DNA of 64,000 nt from Ureibacillus manganicus DSM 26584 (GCF_000772945.1 NZ_JPVN01000004.1:62001-126000); one strand, 5' to 3'. Shown: positions 20,089 to 30,733, numbered from the stretch's first letter. Notes: a model not told the origin generated them from the sequence alone. Made by a program: numbers and translations.

Positions 20089-20787
20089 TTAAAAATTACC
20101 TAGCGCCTGGCTCCTTTTTCGTAAGATAGCCTCACCAATAACTAAATCTTCCACTGTCGTCATTTTAATATTATCGTAGCTCGCTTCAACGATATGTACG
20201 GGATACCCTAAACGTTCAACAAGCATCGCTTCATCGGTACCTAAAAATCCTACTTTTTCCGCAACATCTTCAGCTTTATACAATATATCAAATTGAAACG
20301 CTTGAGGGGTCTGTATCATCCATAAATCATCACGATCTACCGTTTCAACAATGATTCCATCGCGTACTTTTTTCATTGTGTCTTTCGCTCTAACGCCGGC
20401 AATGGCTGCACCTTTAACATCGGCACATTCCACAAGACTAGCAATAATATCATTTGTAATAAATGGTCGAGCCGCATCATGTACTAACACAATATCTACT
20501 TGTTCCATTTCTTTAATACAAGAATGTACTGAATGTTGTCGTTCTTCGCCACCATTTGGTAATCCCTTTACTTTTGTAATGTGATGTTCGTTTAGCAATC
20601 GTTGAATATACTCACGTTCCTCAGGTTTAACAGCTAACCAAATTCCTGTGCAATTGGCATCATTCTGGAATACTTCTAACGTATGGATTAATATTGGTTT
20701 ATTTTGAAGGATTAGAAACAGCTTGTTTTTCCCAGCACCCATCCTTTTCCCGCTTCCCGCTGCAGGTAGTACAACTTCATAACGCAC
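20089..20787 (-). CDS. ispD: 2-C-methyl-D-erythritol 4-phosphate cytidylyltransferase
   Basis: MEP-pathway enzyme attaching CMP to methylerythritol phosphate. The nucleotide-binding loop is LPAAGSGKRMGAGKNKLFL, followed later by VLVHDAARPF and TPQAFQF. I chose the GTG at 20787 (VRYEVVLPAAG, 232 aa, equal to B. subtilis) because GGAAGTGG lies 7 nt before it; an in-frame ATG at 20805 would add six residues. It ends in its own terminator and so is transcribed apart from ispF. Confidence 0.95.
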   Translation of the reverse strand: MRYEVVLPAAGSGKRMGAGKNKLFLILQNKPILIHTLEVFQNDANCTGIWLAVKPEEREYIQRLLNEHHITKVKGLPNGGEERQHSVHSCIKEMEQVDIVLVHDAARPFITNDIIASLVECADVKGAAIAGVRAKDTMKKVRDGIIVETVDRDDLWMIQTPQAFQFDILYKAEDVAEKVGFLGTDEAMLVERLGYPVHIVEASYDNIKMTTVEDLVIGEAILRKRSQALGNF

Positions 20788-20909
20788 TATATTTCCACTT
20801 CCCATTAGTTTTGCTATATCTTTTTTTACAAATTAATACTACGAATAATTTCACTTTATTGTAGCTGTTGTACTCATACATTCTACAAGAGCAAATTATA
20901 ACGCCCTCT

Positions 20910-22004
20910 TTACGCTACCTCATCTTTAGGTTTGGCAAAAATCATACGTCCTGCAGAGGTTTGTAAAACACTCGTTACGGTTACTTTAATAGACTGACCA
21001 ATATAACTTCGGCCACCTTCCACTACGATCATAGTGCCGTCATCTAAGTAAGCTACACCTTGATTATGTTCTTTCCCATCTTTTATGACGAGAACTTGCA
21101 TATCTTCCCCCGGTATTACAACCGGCTTTACAGCATTAGCTAAGTCATTAATATTTAGCACTTGAACATTGTGTAATTCACAAACTTTATTTAAGTTAAA
21201 ATCATTTGTTAAAATTTGAGCACTCATTTTCTTTGCTAGTCGAACAAGCTTTAAATCCACTTCATGTACATCTTCAAAATCTTCTTCAGTAATATCCACT
21301 TTAGTTGCACGTTCATCTTGCAACTTTTTCAATATATCAAGACCACGCCTTCCACGTGTTCTTTTTAAAGTATCCGAGGAATCCGCAATGTGCTGAAGCT
21401 CAGTTAACACAAATTGTGGAACTACAAGGATTCCTTCGATAAACCCTGTTGAGGAAATATCAGCAATTCGACCATCTATAATTACACTCGTGTCCAATAA
21501 TTTAAATATAGGTTTTTGTTCAATTTGTTGCGGATTCGATTGATCCCCACTTTTCTTTTTTGAGCCCGAACCTGACTTTGAAAACATCTGAGTTAACTCG
21601 TCACGTTTAGTAAAACCTACTCTGAATCCGAGGTATCCTAACATTATAGATAGTAAAATCGGTAAAATATCATTAATAATCGGAATCTGAATACGTTCAA
21701 TTGCAAAGCCAATTAAGTAGGCTACAATTAGTCCAACAATTAAACCAAGAGTTCCGAATAATAAATCTGCAGCAGGTATTTTAAACAAGACATCTTCCAA
21801 CCATTGTATTAACTTTACACAGTAGTCCGATAATGCAAATGATAAAACAAATAACAAAATTGCACCAATTACTACCGAAACATATGGGTTGTTAAGCCAA
21901 GGATTAGAGGATAAATTTATTAATTCATATAATGGCGGTAAAAACACAAAACCTAACGCCCCACCGATAAATAAAAATGCAAATTGTATAATTCCTTTTA
22001 ACAT
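20910..22004 (-). CDS. yacL: PIN/TRAM-domain membrane protein YacL
   Basis: 364-aa protein with four hydrophobic segments in residues 1-140 (MLKGIIQFAFLFIGGALGFV onward). A PIN nuclease-like domain is at about 175-290 (LLDTSVIIDGRIADI, ILTNDFNLNKV), and a TRAM RNA-binding domain is at the C-terminus. The start at 22004 is set by AAAGGAGG 8 nt upstream; the GTG at 22013 overlaps that site. The function is not established. It normally follows disA, but here it comes directly after radA. Confidence 0.9.
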   Translation of the reverse strand: MLKGIIQFAFLFIGGALGFVFLPPLYELINLSSNPWLNNPYVSVVIGAILLFVLSFALSDYCVKLIQWLEDVLFKIPAADLLFGTLGLIVGLIVAYLIGFAIERIQIPIINDILPILLSIMLGYLGFRVGFTKRDELTQMFSKSGSGSKKKSGDQSNPQQIEQKPIFKLLDTSVIIDGRIADISSTGFIEGILVVPQFVLTELQHIADSSDTLKRTRGRRGLDILKKLQDERATKVDITEEDFEDVHEVDLKLVRLAKKMSAQILTNDFNLNKVCELHNVQVLNINDLANAVKPVVIPGEDMQVLVIKDGKEHNQGVAYLDDGTMIVVEGGRSYIGQSIKVTVTSVLQTSAGRMIFAKPKDEVA

Positions 22005-22179
22005 CCCATTCACCTCCTTTTCTATAAATAATTATACATATCACCTAAATTGTTTGCGATGCGAAACACTCGCCAAATATACATTTAGGTAAATATACCG
22101 GGTTCATTTGAAAAAATTAGTGAGCGCCTTCTCAATTTGCAATTCCTCTATACATTTCTACCCATAATTTAAACTAAAA

Positions 22180-22210
22180 ATGCCCATACAAAAGCGAAAT
22201 TGTATAGGCA
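22180..22210 (-). terminator. radA terminator
   Basis: On the minus strand GCCTATACAA / TTGTATGGGC with an 8-nt loop is followed by ATTTTTAG. It lies directly after radA, so yacL has its own promoter in the remaining gap of about 175 nt. Confidence 0.75.
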
Positions 22211-22223
22211 CTATTTTTTTCTT

Positions 22224-23603
22224 TTACAAATCGTTAAAACAAGCTCTTAACGACTCATTAATAGTTTCAACCCCAATCACTTGTATCCCTTCTGGAAAAT
22301 CCCAACCACCTATATTGGACGCTGGAATGAAGGCTCTTTTAAATCCTAGCCTTGCAGCCTCTTGAACCCTTTGTTCGATTCGGGAAACACGTCGAACTTC
22401 CCCTGTTAATCCAACTTCACCTACAAAACAATCCGTCGGTTGAACAGACTGCTCTTTATAGCTTGAAACAATTGAAGTTAAGACGGCTAGATCAATCGCT
22501 GGCTCATCTAATTTTACGCCACCCGCTACTTTAATATATGCATCTTGGGCTTGTAAAAGCATTCCCATTCTTTTTTCTAATACAGCCATTAATAACTGTA
22601 CTCGATTATGATCTAGGCCCGTTGCCATACGTTTTGGATAATTAAAACTTGTTGGTGTTACAAGTGATTGAATTTCAACTAAAATCGGCCTCGTCCCTTC
22701 CATTGATGCAACGATTGTTGAACCTGGAGCACCGAGCGATCTTTCCTGTAAAAATAGTTCCGATGGATTTCGTACTTCTTTTAATCCGTGATGAACCATT
22801 TCGAAAATAGCTATTTCATGGGTAGAGCCGAAGCGGTTTTTATGGCTTCTTAAAATCCGATACGTATGATGGCGTTCACCTTCGAAGTAAAGAACTGTAT
22901 CAACCATATGCTCTAGCAGCCTCGGACCTGCAATTTGTCCTTCCTTCGTTACATGTCCTACTAAGAATATGGCAATACCTTTTGTTTTAGCAATCCGCAT
23001 AAGCTCACCAGTACATTCTCGAACCTGTGAAACACTCCCTGCAGCACTTGTCACTTCAGGATGGTGAATCGTTTGAATTGAATCGACCACAACAAATTTC
23101 GGTCCTACTTCCTCAATCGTTTGATGAATGAGTTCTAAATTTGTCTCAGAGTATATATACAACTCCTCTGACATTACACCAAGGCGCTCTGCACGAAGCT
23201 TCGTCTGACGCATAGATTCTTCCCCAGATATGTATAACACACGGTTTCCCTTTTGAGCTAACAATGCAGAAACTTGCATCAGTAAAGTGGATTTACCGAT
23301 CCCTGGGTCTCCCCCTATTAGCACAAGGGCACCAGGAACAATACCTCCACCAAGGACACGGTTTAGTTCTTCCATGCCTGTTTCAATTCTAGTTTCTTCC
23401 TCAGTTACTATTTTTACAATTGGTGTTGCTTTTTGCACAACCGTATCACCGGAATGTTGAAAGGCGCCACGAGGTCCCTTCGTCACAATTTCAACTTCTT
23501 CTACAAACGTATTCCACTCGCCACATCCAGGACATCTCCCCATCCATTTGGGAGATTCATAGCCACAGGAATTACAACAGAACTTTACTTTCTTTTTTGC
23601 CAT
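22224..23603 (-). CDS. radA: DNA repair protein RadA
   Basis: 459-aa RecA-like branch-migration ATPase. An N-terminal C4 zinc finger ([20 protein letters not shown], residues 9-28), Walker [13 protein letters not shown] near residue 95, the RadA-specific KNRFGS motif near 252 and a C-terminal Lon-like domain are all present. AAGGAGGACATT precedes the ATG. It follows clpC as in Bacillus. The next conserved gene, disA, is missing downstream. Confidence 0.97.
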   Translation of the reverse strand: MAKKKVKFCCNSCGYESPKWMGRCPGCGEWNTFVEEVEIVTKGPRGAFQHSGDTVVQKATPIVKIVTEEETRIETGMEELNRVLGGGIVPGALVLIGGDPGIGKSTLLMQVSALLAQKGNRVLYISGEESMRQTKLRAERLGVMSEELYIYSETNLELIHQTIEEVGPKFVVVDSIQTIHHPEVTSAAGSVSQVRECTGELMRIAKTKGIAIFLVGHVTKEGQIAGPRLLEHMVDTVLYFEGERHHTYRILRSHKNRFGSTHEIAIFEMVHHGLKEVRNPSELFLQERSLGAPGSTIVASMEGTRPILVEIQSLVTPTSFNYPKRMATGLDHNRVQLLMAVLEKRMGMLLQAQDAYIKVAGGVKLDEPAIDLAVLTSIVSSYKEQSVQPTDCFVGEVGLTGEVRRVSRIEQRVQEAARLGFKRAFIPASNIGGWDFPEGIQVIGVETINESLRACFNDL

Positions 23604-23763
23604 AATGTCCTCCTTCTTCTTTTCTTATATAGCAATTATATCAAACAGGCCTTCTCAAAAGTACTTTGAACCATTACCAACAAGGATGGGAGCTTATAGA
23701 ATTTAGTAGATAACGTTTAATGATGTAGCCCATATACATCCCTCAGCCATTATTTAGGGAATA

Positions 23764-23799
23764 AAAAAGGTGGCTCGCATTATACGAGACACCTTTTCT
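23764..23799 (-). terminator. clpC operon terminator
   Basis: On the minus strand AAGGTGTCTCG / CGAGCCACCTT with a 7-nt loop is followed by TTTT, directly past the clpC stop. It closes the ctsR-mcsA-mcsB-clpC operon before radA. Confidence 0.85.
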
Positions 23800-23802
23800 T
23801 TT

Positions 23803-26244
23803 TTATATAGATTGTACTACATCCTTTGTCCGTACAACAAACTCACCTTCAACATAATCGATTACAACATGTTGACCTTTTGCTACATTACCTTTTAATA
23901 ATTCTTCGGAAAGTCTGTCTTCAACGTGTTTTTGTAGTGAACGACGTAACGGACGTGCACCGTATTGCGGATCGTACCCTTCATCTGCAATTTTTTCAAG
24001 AGCAGCATCTGTAAGCTCTAATTCGATATCTTGTTCTTTTAAACGTTTTGTTAATGACGCAGCCATTAGAGAAATAATTTCTTTTAATTGATCTTTTTCT
24101 AATGAGTGGAAGACGATCATTTCATCAATACGGTTTAAGAACTCAGGACGGAATGCCTTTTTCAATTCTTCAAGCATTGTCCCTTTCATATCTTTATATT
24201 TGTCAGAAGTATCACCTACACCGAAACCAAGGTTTTTACGGTATTTCAATGCCTCTGCTCCAACGTTAGAAGTCATGATAACAACTGTATTACGGAAGTC
24301 AACTTTACGCCCTTTTGAATCTGTTAAACGACCATCATCAAGTACTTGTAATAAGATATTAAATACATCTGGATGTGCTTTTTCAATTTCATCAAATAAC
24401 ACAACTGAGTATGGTTTACGGCGCACTTTTTCAGTTAATTGGCCGCCATCTTCAAACCCAACATAACCTGGAGGTGACCCTACAAGACGAGAAGTGGAGT
24501 GTTTCTCCATGTACTCTGACATGTCAATTCGAATCATCGCATCTTCGTCACCAAACATAACTTCAGCTAAAGCACGAGCAAGTTCTGTTTTACCTACACC
24601 TGTTGGACCTAAGAAGATAAAGGATCCGATTGGACGTTTTGGATCTTTTAATCCAGCACGAGCACGACGAATTGCACGAGAAATTGCTTCTACAGCCTCA
24701 CCTTGCCCAACCACACGTTTGTGCAATTCATCTTCAAGATTTAAAAGTTTCGCAGACTCCTCTTGTGCAATCTTTGCAACAGGAATACGAGTCCACATGG
24801 AAACAACTTGGGCAATATCATCTACCGTTACTTTAGATTCTTCTTTTCCTTGTTTTTCTTTCCATGTTTTCTTTGTTTGGTCTAGCTCATCTTTAATTTT
24901 TTGTTCTGTATCTCGAAGTGCTGCTGCTTTTTCAAATTCTTGAGAAGATACAGCTGCATTTTTTTCGTTACGAACATTTTCTAATTTATCTTCAAGCGCT
25001 TTTAAGTTTGGTGGTACGTTGAATGAACGTAATCTAACTTTTGAGCCCGCCTCATCAATTAAGTCGATTGCTTTATCTGGTAAGAAACGATCTGAGATGT
25101 AACGATCAGATAATTTCGCAGCAGCTTCAACTGCTTCATCTGTTATTTTTACACGGTGATGTGCTTCATAGCGATCACGTAAACCGTGAATAATTTGGAT
25201 TGTTTCCTCTACTGATGGTTCATCCACCTGAATTGGTTGGAAACGACGCTCTAATGCAGCATCTTTTTCAATATATTTACGGTACTCATCAAGCGTTGTT
25301 GCACCGATACACTGTAACTCTCCACGAGCTAATGATGGTTTTAGAATGTTCGATGCATCGATAGCACCCTCTGCTCCACCTGCACCGATTAACGTGTGAA
25401 GTTCGTCGATGAATAAAATTACATTACCAGCTTGGCGTATCTCATCCATCACTTTTTTCAAACGATCTTCAAATTCCCCACGATATTTTGTACCTGCTAC
25501 AACCGTACCCATATCTAAAGTCATTACACGTTTATCTCTCAGAATTTCAGGTACTTCATTGTTCACGATTTGTTGTGCGAGTCCTTCTGCAATCGCAGTT
25601 TTACCAACACCCGGTTCACCAATTAACACAGGGTTGTTTTTCGTACGACGTGATAATACTTCAATAACACGTGTAATTTCTTTGCTACGCCCAATTACTG
25701 GGTCTAGAGAACCTTCTCTTGCAATCGCCGTTAGGTCACGAGCAAGCCCATCTAATGTTGGCGTATTTACTGATTGAGTTTGATTTGCACCACTTTGGGT
25801 AGTGTCATTGTTTCCAAGTAATAACAGTACTTGTTGGCGAGCCTTGTTTAAACTAACACCTGCATTAGCAAGTACACGAGCAGCAACACCTTCGCCTTCT
25901 CGAATTAAAGCTAATAAAATATGCTCTGTGCCGATATAAGCATGACCTAGTTTGCGAGATTCATCGACCGATAACTCGATTACTTTTTTCGCACGAGGTG
26001 TATAATGCACAATTGGGCCAACATCTTTTGTTCCTTTACCAACTAATTCTTCAATTCCAGATTCAATAATTTGTGGACTTACATCAATTGCTTCTAACGC
26101 TTTGGCAGCAATGCCCCCACCTTCTCGAATAAGGCCAAGAAGAATATGTTCAGTACCAATGGATTCGTGTTTCCAGCGAATAGCTTCTTCTTGTGCTAGT
26201 TGTAAAACTTTTTGTGCACGTTGTGTAAAACGATTAAACATCAT
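23803..26244 (-). CDS. clpC: ATP-dependent Clp protease ATPase subunit ClpC
   Basis: 813-aa Hsp100 unfoldase that feeds ClpP. Two N-terminal Clp repeats span residues 1-150. Walker A is at GEPGVGKT (about 208) in the first AAA domain and at [12 protein letters not shown] (about 547) in the second. A UVR-type middle region ([19 protein letters not shown]) binds McsA or MecA-type adaptors in the family. The ClpP-docking loop appears in KNLGFGVG. It overlaps mcsB by 11 nt, so translation is coupled. Confidence 0.98.
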   Translation of the reverse strand: MMFNRFTQRAQKVLQLAQEEAIRWKHESIGTEHILLGLIREGGGIAAKALEAIDVSPQIIESGIEELVGKGTKDVGPIVHYTPRAKKVIELSVDESRKLGHAYIGTEHILLALIREGEGVAARVLANAGVSLNKARQQVLLLLGNNDTTQSGANQTQSVNTPTLDGLARDLTAIAREGSLDPVIGRSKEITRVIEVLSRRTKNNPVLIGEPGVGKTAIAEGLAQQIVNNEVPEILRDKRVMTLDMGTVVAGTKYRGEFEDRLKKVMDEIRQAGNVILFIDELHTLIGAGGAEGAIDASNILKPSLARGELQCIGATTLDEYRKYIEKDAALERRFQPIQVDEPSVEETIQIIHGLRDRYEAHHRVKITDEAVEAAAKLSDRYISDRFLPDKAIDLIDEAGSKVRLRSFNVPPNLKALEDKLENVRNEKNAAVSSQEFEKAAALRDTEQKIKDELDQTKKTWKEKQGKEESKVTVDDIAQVVSMWTRIPVAKIAQEESAKLLNLEDELHKRVVGQGEAVEAISRAIRRARAGLKDPKRPIGSFIFLGPTGVGKTELARALAEVMFGDEDAMIRIDMSEYMEKHSTSRLVGSPPGYVGFEDGGQLTEKVRRKPYSVVLFDEIEKAHPDVFNILLQVLDDGRLTDSKGRKVDFRNTVVIMTSNVGAEALKYRKNLGFGVGDTSDKYKDMKGTMLEELKKAFRPEFLNRIDEMIVFHSLEKDQLKEIISLMAASLTKRLKEQDIELELTDAALEKIADEGYDPQYGARPLRRSLQKHVEDRLSEELLKGNVAKGQHVVIDYVEGEFVVRTKDVVQSI

Positions 26245-27334
26245 ATTTTTCCTCTCCTTTTTCCTTCGAATTTTGATTTTCTACATTTAACTTTTCACGT
26301 AATAATTTTGCTCTGAACAGGTCTCTTTCTGTTGCTTGTAATGTTGTACCTGCATACTGTTGCACAAATCCTTGTTGTATAAAGATCATACATTCATTTA
26401 ATATGCTAATAGGTATGCCTTTTATTAACCCTAAGTCTACCCCAAGGCGTACATTCGATAAACACGTCGCTGCCTCATCACTTGTCATAATTCGTGCGTA
26501 CTTCAGTGTTCCTAATGCACGTTGAATGCGGTCTTCAAGGGCAATTGGCGCTTGCTTCATGAGAGATCCCCTTGCATTTCTTTCGTTTTGTATGATCTGG
26601 GAAACGACATTTTGCAAATCTTCTAGTATCTCTTGTTCGGACTTTCCAAGAGTAACTTGATTTGAAATTTGATACATGTTCCCTAAGTTTTCGCTACCTT
26701 CACCATAAATTCCTCTAACAACCATCCCTAATCTTGTTAACATTTGTGTGATTACTTTCATCTGGTTTGACATAGTTAGCGCTGGCAGGTGCATCATTAC
26801 GGAAGCTCTTAAACCTGTTCCAACATTCGTCGGACAACATGTTAGATAACCAAATGTTTCATTAAAGGCATATGGTAAATGTTTTTCAAGGTAACTATCA
26901 AGCTGATCTGCAATTTCATAGGTTTCAAATAATTGAAAACCTGGTGATAAACATTGTATTCGTAGATGGTCTTCTTCATTAACCATTACACTAATTGATT
27001 CATCGTTTGATAAAACAACGGATGCTGACTTTTCCTTTTTCGCAAGAAGTGGGCTAATTAAATGCTTCTCCACTAATACCTGTCTTTGCAATGCAGGCAT
27101 TTCTTTAATGGTAAAGTGCGAAAAATTTCTTTCTCCTTTTTTAATGTTTAGTAACGCATTGGTTACAACATTATCTACGTGTTTAGCTTCTTGTTCTGAT
27201 GAAACTCTTGGGAATTTATAACCTTCTAGATTTCGAGCTAATCGGATTCTAGTGCTAATGACAATATCAGCATCTGTTCCACTTTTACTCATCCAACTAG
27301 GTGCTTCATTTTTTAAAAAATGTTCTAGGTTCAT
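26234..27334 (-). CDS. mcsB: protein arginine kinase McsB
   Basis: 366-aa guanido-kinase-family enzyme that phosphorylates arginines, marking proteins for ClpC-ClpP and inactivating CtsR in Bacillus. The phosphagen-kinase core shows [16 protein letters not shown] (about 28), the active-site loop [19 protein letters not shown] (about 163) and [13 protein letters not shown]. The residues of the catalytic core look complete. The ATG overlaps the mcsA stop, fitting the McsA-McsB activator-kinase pair. Confidence 0.97.
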   Translation of the reverse strand: MNLEHFLKNEAPSWMSKSGTDADIVISTRIRLARNLEGYKFPRVSSEQEAKHVDNVVTNALLNIKKGERNFSHFTIKEMPALQRQVLVEKHLISPLLAKKEKSASVVLSNDESISVMVNEEDHLRIQCLSPGFQLFETYEIADQLDSYLEKHLPYAFNETFGYLTCCPTNVGTGLRASVMMHLPALTMSNQMKVITQMLTRLGMVVRGIYGEGSENLGNMYQISNQVTLGKSEQEILEDLQNVVSQIIQNERNARGSLMKQAPIALEDRIQRALGTLKYARIMTSDEAATCLSNVRLGVDLGLIKGIPISILNECMIFIQQGFVQQYAGTTLQATERDLFRAKLLREKLNVENQNSKEKGEEKYDV

Positions 27335-27885
27335 GGTGTGTCTACACCCCCGACTTCAAGCTTTCTTTCTAAGTCTTTTATCTCATCTCTAAGTTTTGCA
27401 GCATCTTCAAACCGTTCTTCTACAATAGCTTGTTGTAATTGATCTCGTGTTGAATCAATCTGTTTTTTTAATACCAAGTGGTTATTAGTAGTTGTTCCTG
27501 GTATTTTGCCGGTATGTTTTGTTCCTGATTGAATTTTCGTTAGTACTTGTGGAAGTTTATTACTAAATGTTTCGTAACATTGTGGGCAACCAAGTTTTCC
27601 ATCATTTAAAAATTGTCTAAACGAAGACCCACATGTAGGGCAATTTGTTGTTGTTTGTGTAGTTTGAGTTTGCTGTTCTTGTGCTTCACTTTTCCAAATA
27701 GGTAAACCAAACCAATTTGAAACAAGTTGTGCTAGATGGAGATTTTCCTCCTTTTTAAAATCGATATTAAAAGGATGGAATTGGTTGGCACAAACCTCGC
27801 AAAAGTGTCGTTCGCTCTTTTGACCATTAATAATTTGTGTGACCGTTACAGTCGCTTGTCTGACATTACAATGTTCACAAATCAT
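27331..27885 (-). CDS. mcsA: McsA, activator of McsB
   Basis: 184 aa from the ATG at 27885, placed by AGAGGTG 6 nt upstream; the GTG at 27894 overlaps that site. Four CXXC pairs form zinc sites: CEHC and CEVC near the N-terminus, CPTC and CPQC in the middle. A C-terminal UVR motif (QAIVEERFEDAAKLRDEIKD) can bind ClpC in the family. In Bacillus McsA activates McsB and controls CtsR. The length agrees with the B. subtilis protein. Confidence 0.96.
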   Translation of the reverse strand: MICEHCNVRQATVTVTQIINGQKSERHFCEVCANQFHPFNIDFKKEENLHLAQLVSNWFGLPIWKSEAQEQQTQTTQTTTNCPTCGSSFRQFLNDGKLGCPQCYETFSNKLPQVLTKIQSGTKHTGKIPGTTTNNHLVLKKQIDSTRDQLQQAIVEERFEDAAKLRDEIKDLERKLEVGGVDTP

Positions 27886-27896
27886 AAAAGTCACCT

Positions 27897-28364
27897 CTAC
27901 TTATTATCATATTTTAAGGTTGTAAGCATAGCTCTCATAATATAGGACCTTATCGTATCCCTAATAGGTAGGTCTATTCTTAGAGTCGTTCGGTCAAGGG
28001 CAGCTAACATGAGTTTGGCTTCTCGTTTCGTAATAACAGCTTCATCGATCAATCGATAGACAATATCTTCTGTCATGGATTGTGTAGCTCCATTTTCAAT
28101 TTGCTCAATCACCGCATCTAGTAGGTCAAGCTTAGAGTTTGGCCTAACACGTACGATTCGAATATAGCCACCGCCACCTCTTTTACTTTCAACTAAATAG
28201 CCTCTTTCAACAGTAAAGCGTGTATTGATTACGTAATTTATCTGCGAGGGGACACATTGGAATTTATCTGCCAATTCGCTTCTTTTTATCTCAATATGTC
28301 CTTTGCCTCCTATTTCGATAACTTGTTTTAAATAACCTTCTATGATGTCAGATATATTTCTCAT
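27897..28364 (-). CDS. ctsR: class III stress repressor CtsR
   Basis: 155-aa repressor of clp genes. The N-terminal winged helix-turn-helix is visible (ELADKFQCVPSQINYVINTR), then the beta-wing RGGGGYIRIVR that senses temperature in Bacillus. The C-terminal half carries sites phosphorylated by McsB in relatives. First gene of ctsR-mcsA-mcsB-clpC, it sits behind a promoter with a CtsR box, so the operon should be autorepressed. Confidence 0.97.
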   Translation of the reverse strand: MRNISDIIEGYLKQVIEIGGKGHIEIKRSELADKFQCVPSQINYVINTRFTVERGYLVESKRGGGGYIRIVRVRPNSKLDLLDAVIEQIENGATQSMTEDIVYRLIDEAVITKREAKLMLAALDRTTLRIDLPIRDTIRSYIMRAMLTTLKYDNK

Positions 28365-28395
28365 TTTTATACCTCACCTCACTAGATGTTCTGAC

Positions 28396-28412
28396 TTTGA
28401 CTATCTTTGACT
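28396..28412 (-). promoter_or_regulatory. CtsR operator
   Basis: On the minus strand AGTCAAAGATAGTCAAA is an exact direct heptad repeat with a 3-bp spacer, the known CtsR box. It lies 3 bp past the -10 box and about 30 bp before ctsR, where bound CtsR would block transcription. Confidence 0.93.
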
Positions 28413-28414
28413 TT

Positions 28415-28443
28415 ATTATAATAACGGGGTGAACAAAATGCAA
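28415..28443 (-). promoter_or_regulatory. sigma-A promoter of the ctsR operon
   Basis: On the minus strand, -35 TTGCAT (28438-28443), 17 bp, -10 TATAAT (28415-28420), directly followed by the CtsR box. Confidence 0.85.
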
Positions 28444-28532
28444 ATAAAAGTGTTTCTTTTATGATATGTAGGATTGACAAATTTCTTGAAAATAAGTCTT
28501 TAGCGAGCTAAATTTTTCAAAAATTGGGAAAT

Positions 28533-28571
28533 AAAAATCCGACTAAGATTTTTTCCTTTAGTCGGATTTGT
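28533..28571 (-). terminator. terminator after the 72-aa membrane protein gene
   Basis: A stem of about 12 bp, AAATCCGACTAA / TTTAGTCGGATTT, has a 10-nt loop. On the minus strand it is followed by TTTAT. It lies about 10 nt past the stop of the small gene. Confidence 0.75.
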
Positions 28572-28581
28572 TTTGGAGGTA

Positions 28582-28800
28582 TTATTTTTTTTGATTTTCC
28601 ACTTTTTTTTCATCAATCTTATATTCATCTTTCGGGAAAAGAAGTGCTGATATAAGACCAGAAAATAAAGTTGCAGCAACAATGATAATAAACTTATGAT
28701 ACGATGGAACTTCACTATAATAATTGAACAACATATATGTAGAGGCAATTGCTACAATGATCATTGTTGGAATGACAAACTTCGATCGGTGTTTCCACAT
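28582..28800 (-). CDS. small two-span membrane protein, unknown
   Basis: 72-aa protein with hydrophobic segments at about residues 8-26 (FVIPTMIIVAIASTYMLF) and 35-55 (HKFIIIVAATLFSGLISALL), then a charged tail (KDEYKIDEKKVENQKK). I do not recognise a family. An AAGGAAGT ribosome site before the ATG and a good terminator after the stop support a real single gene. It is divergent in function from both neighbours. Confidence 0.7.
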   Translation of the reverse strand: MWKHRSKFVIPTMIIVAIASTYMLFNYYSEVPSYHKFIIIVAATLFSGLISALLFPKDEYKIDEKKVENQKK

Positions 28801-28880
28801 TTATATGACTTCCTTTTCGATTCTCTTTATTCAAGTATAACAGTATTCACATTATATGAATGGCATAATTATATAAATTT

Positions 28881-28910
28881 TAGGGAGATTGATTATTAAC
28901 AAGCTCCCTA
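28881..28910 (-). terminator. hairpin after the acyl-CoA thioesterase gene
   Basis: TAGGGAG / CTCCCTA with a 16-nt loop starts right at the stop codon on the minus strand. The U-run is weak (TAAAATTTA), so efficiency is doubtful. Confidence 0.5.
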
Positions 28911-29384
28911 TTATTGTTTCTTCCGCTTTTCTATACGTTGTTGTCTTCGAAGCAACCCTTTTTCATACAGCTCTTTTTCTTCATCTGTTTCAGGAAAGAC
29001 ACCGGGTACCGCAACAGGTCTACTTTTACTATCGATTGCAACGTTTGTAACAAATGATTCAGTAGTTATTCTTTCTTCCCCAGTACGGAAATTAATGGTC
29101 TTAACCTTTACGTATACTTCCATAGATGTAGTTCCAGTAGAAGTTACGATTGCTTCTAATTCAAGGATATCTCCAACATAAGCGGGGGATTTGAATTCCA
29201 CAGAATCAAAAGCTGCAGTAACAATCTCACTTTTTGCGTGTTTCATACTTGCTATGGCAGCTACTTCATCGATATAGGCTAAAACTTTACCCCCAAATAT
29301 AGATAGATGATGATTAGTATCTGGTGGTAATACAAGATGTGATTGAATAGTACGTGATTTGCTCATTGGGACTGAATTTTCCAC
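28911..29384 (-). CDS. acyl-CoA thioesterase (hotdog fold, YkhA/BACH type)
   Basis: 157-aa single-hotdog thioesterase hydrolysing acyl-CoA. Family marks are the IFGGKVLAYIDEVAAIASMK helix (residues 29-48) with the catalytic-type Asp, then DSVEFKSPAYVGDILELEA. The GTG start at 29384 has AAAGGATG 8 nt upstream. Chain-length preference cannot be read from sequence. It probably works in lipid turnover; it has no functional partner next to it. Confidence 0.9.
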   Translation of the reverse strand: MENSVPMSKSRTIQSHLVLPPDTNHHLSIFGGKVLAYIDEVAAIASMKHAKSEIVTAAFDSVEFKSPAYVGDILELEAIVTSTGTTSMEVYVKVKTINFRTGEERITTESFVTNVAIDSKSRPVAVPGVFPETDEEKELYEKGLLRRQQRIEKRKKQ

Positions 29385-29515
29385 TGTTTTAACATCCTTT
29401 ACAGTAATTATTGCTTTAAGTTGTCGTTTTCATAGTTATGAATTTTAGGTCAGTCATTTCCTGTAAGGCGTATTTTATACCTTCTCGACCGTATCCGCTA
29501 TTTTTTACACCTCTT

Positions 29516-29737
29516 TCACTTTCCACACCTCTTGCAAACAGTATTTGAATACATTCTATCACCGTTTGTGTAGAAACAACTATTCATAACATAACTGATT
29601 ACGAAGCTTCTCATTTCCCTTTGTAGCGTATCTACTTGCCGTCTAACTGAAATCCTTTTATCAACCGTCCAACCTAAGTGAGATTTAATTTTTTCAAAAT
29701 TTCTTTCAAAAAGTTTTATATACTCTAGATAATTCAT
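29516..29737 (-). CDS. small protein, unknown
   Basis: 73-aa protein rich in basic and aromatic residues (MNYLEYIKLFERNFEKIKSH), ending in CKRCGK, a possible half zinc site. A good ribosome site (GGAAGGGTG) precedes the ATG. It starts 21 nt after the DUF4003-like gene and is probably co-transcribed with it. No family is recognised. Confidence 0.6.
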   Translation of the reverse strand: MNYLEYIKLFERNFEKIKSHLGWTVDKRISVRRQVDTLQREMRSFVISYVMNSCFYTNGDRMYSNTVCKRCGK

Positions 29738-29758
29738 AAATGCACCCTTCCACTAGTA

Positions 29759-30733
29759 TTAATTAAATAACTCTCCTAAAATGGATCCCACACCACTTGG
29801 AAATATAGAAAAAATGTCCAAACCAATTTCTGCTAAATCAAGTAACGTATCTAATATTGAAACATTGGCGAGATTCACTAAAGATTGAAGTTCCGATACA
29901 TTACGAATTTCTTTTTGGATTGCAACTATAAGTGCATAATCTTTGGCCTGTTTAAATGCTTTTAACTTACATAACTCAGTATGCAATGTAACGATTTGAT
30001 CTATTTTAGAATCATCTGTTGCAGCCAGTGCTAATACACCTAAAAATGGATAATGGTACTTCTTCACCTTTACTCCATGATCCTCCAATTCATCTCGTAG
30101 CTTTACAACGTACTGAGAAAGGATGTCAGAATACTTAATACTATAAATCGTGAGAATTTGCGCTAATGCTTGAAGGTGGTTACCCATTTGGAATTGTTGT
30201 TTATTTAATTCCTTATAGTACTTAACCATCGTTTCCACTTGTTGAACAAAGTTACTTTCTTCCCTTGTTAGTAAAACAACATATGGTATATCTTCATTGG
30301 AAGTTAAAAAGCGTTGGTGTCGATTCATTTCATCAAATAATTGTTTGGCTCGTTTTGCATGTTGGTTTTGATCCTCTTGTAGAAATAAAGATGCAAACAT
30401 TCGATAATGATTTGATTTAAACTTTTCTTTACCAAGTTGTTTGTCATTTTGAATCATACGATTTATTGCTTGTTCTATATCATCTTCATCTTGAAGATAA
30501 GCGGCAAGTCTGTAGCTTGCTGGAGATCCTGGGTGAAATGGAAATTCTCGATTGGCTGTTTTATCGATGTTTTCACTTATCTTGTCTAAAGCAACGCCAC
30601 TAAAGGTTTTATTTGCTAAAGTATATTTGGCTGCCAAAGACAAAAGTAGTTGTCGGTCAAAGCCACTACCAAAAAAGTTATCTGCTCTATTAAAATTAGC
30701 TTGAAATGCTTTCAAAAATTGTTCATTACTCAT
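29759..30733 (-). CDS. DUF4003-like protein
   Basis: 324-aa, mostly helical, soluble-looking protein without a signal peptide. The pattern RADNFFGSGFDRQLLLSLAA near the start, an HPGSPASYRLAAYL segment and the tail DIFSIFPSGVGSILGELF resemble the Firmicute DUF4003 family, which has no known role. I am only fairly sure of that placement. It is first in a two-gene unit with the 73-aa gene. Confidence 0.7.
   Translation of the reverse strand: MSNEQFLKAFQANFNRADNFFGSGFDRQLLLSLAAKYTLANKTFSGVALDKISENIDKTANREFPFHPGSPASYRLAAYLQDEDDIEQAINRMIQNDKQLGKEKFKSNHYRMFASLFLQEDQNQHAKRAKQLFDEMNRHQRFLTSNEDIPYVVLLTREESNFVQQVETMVKYYKELNKQQFQMGNHLQALAQILTIYSIKYSDILSQYVVKLRDELEDHGVKVKKYHYPFLGVLALAATDDSKIDQIVTLHTELCKLKAFKQAKDYALIVAIQKEIRNVSELQSLVNLANVSILDTLLDLAEIGLDIFSIFPSGVGSILGELFN

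Noticed and set aside
24494-24943. 149-aa plus-strand ORF opposite clpC
   Set aside because: It is antisense to a strongly conserved AAA domain, a common result of codon bias, with no translation signals.
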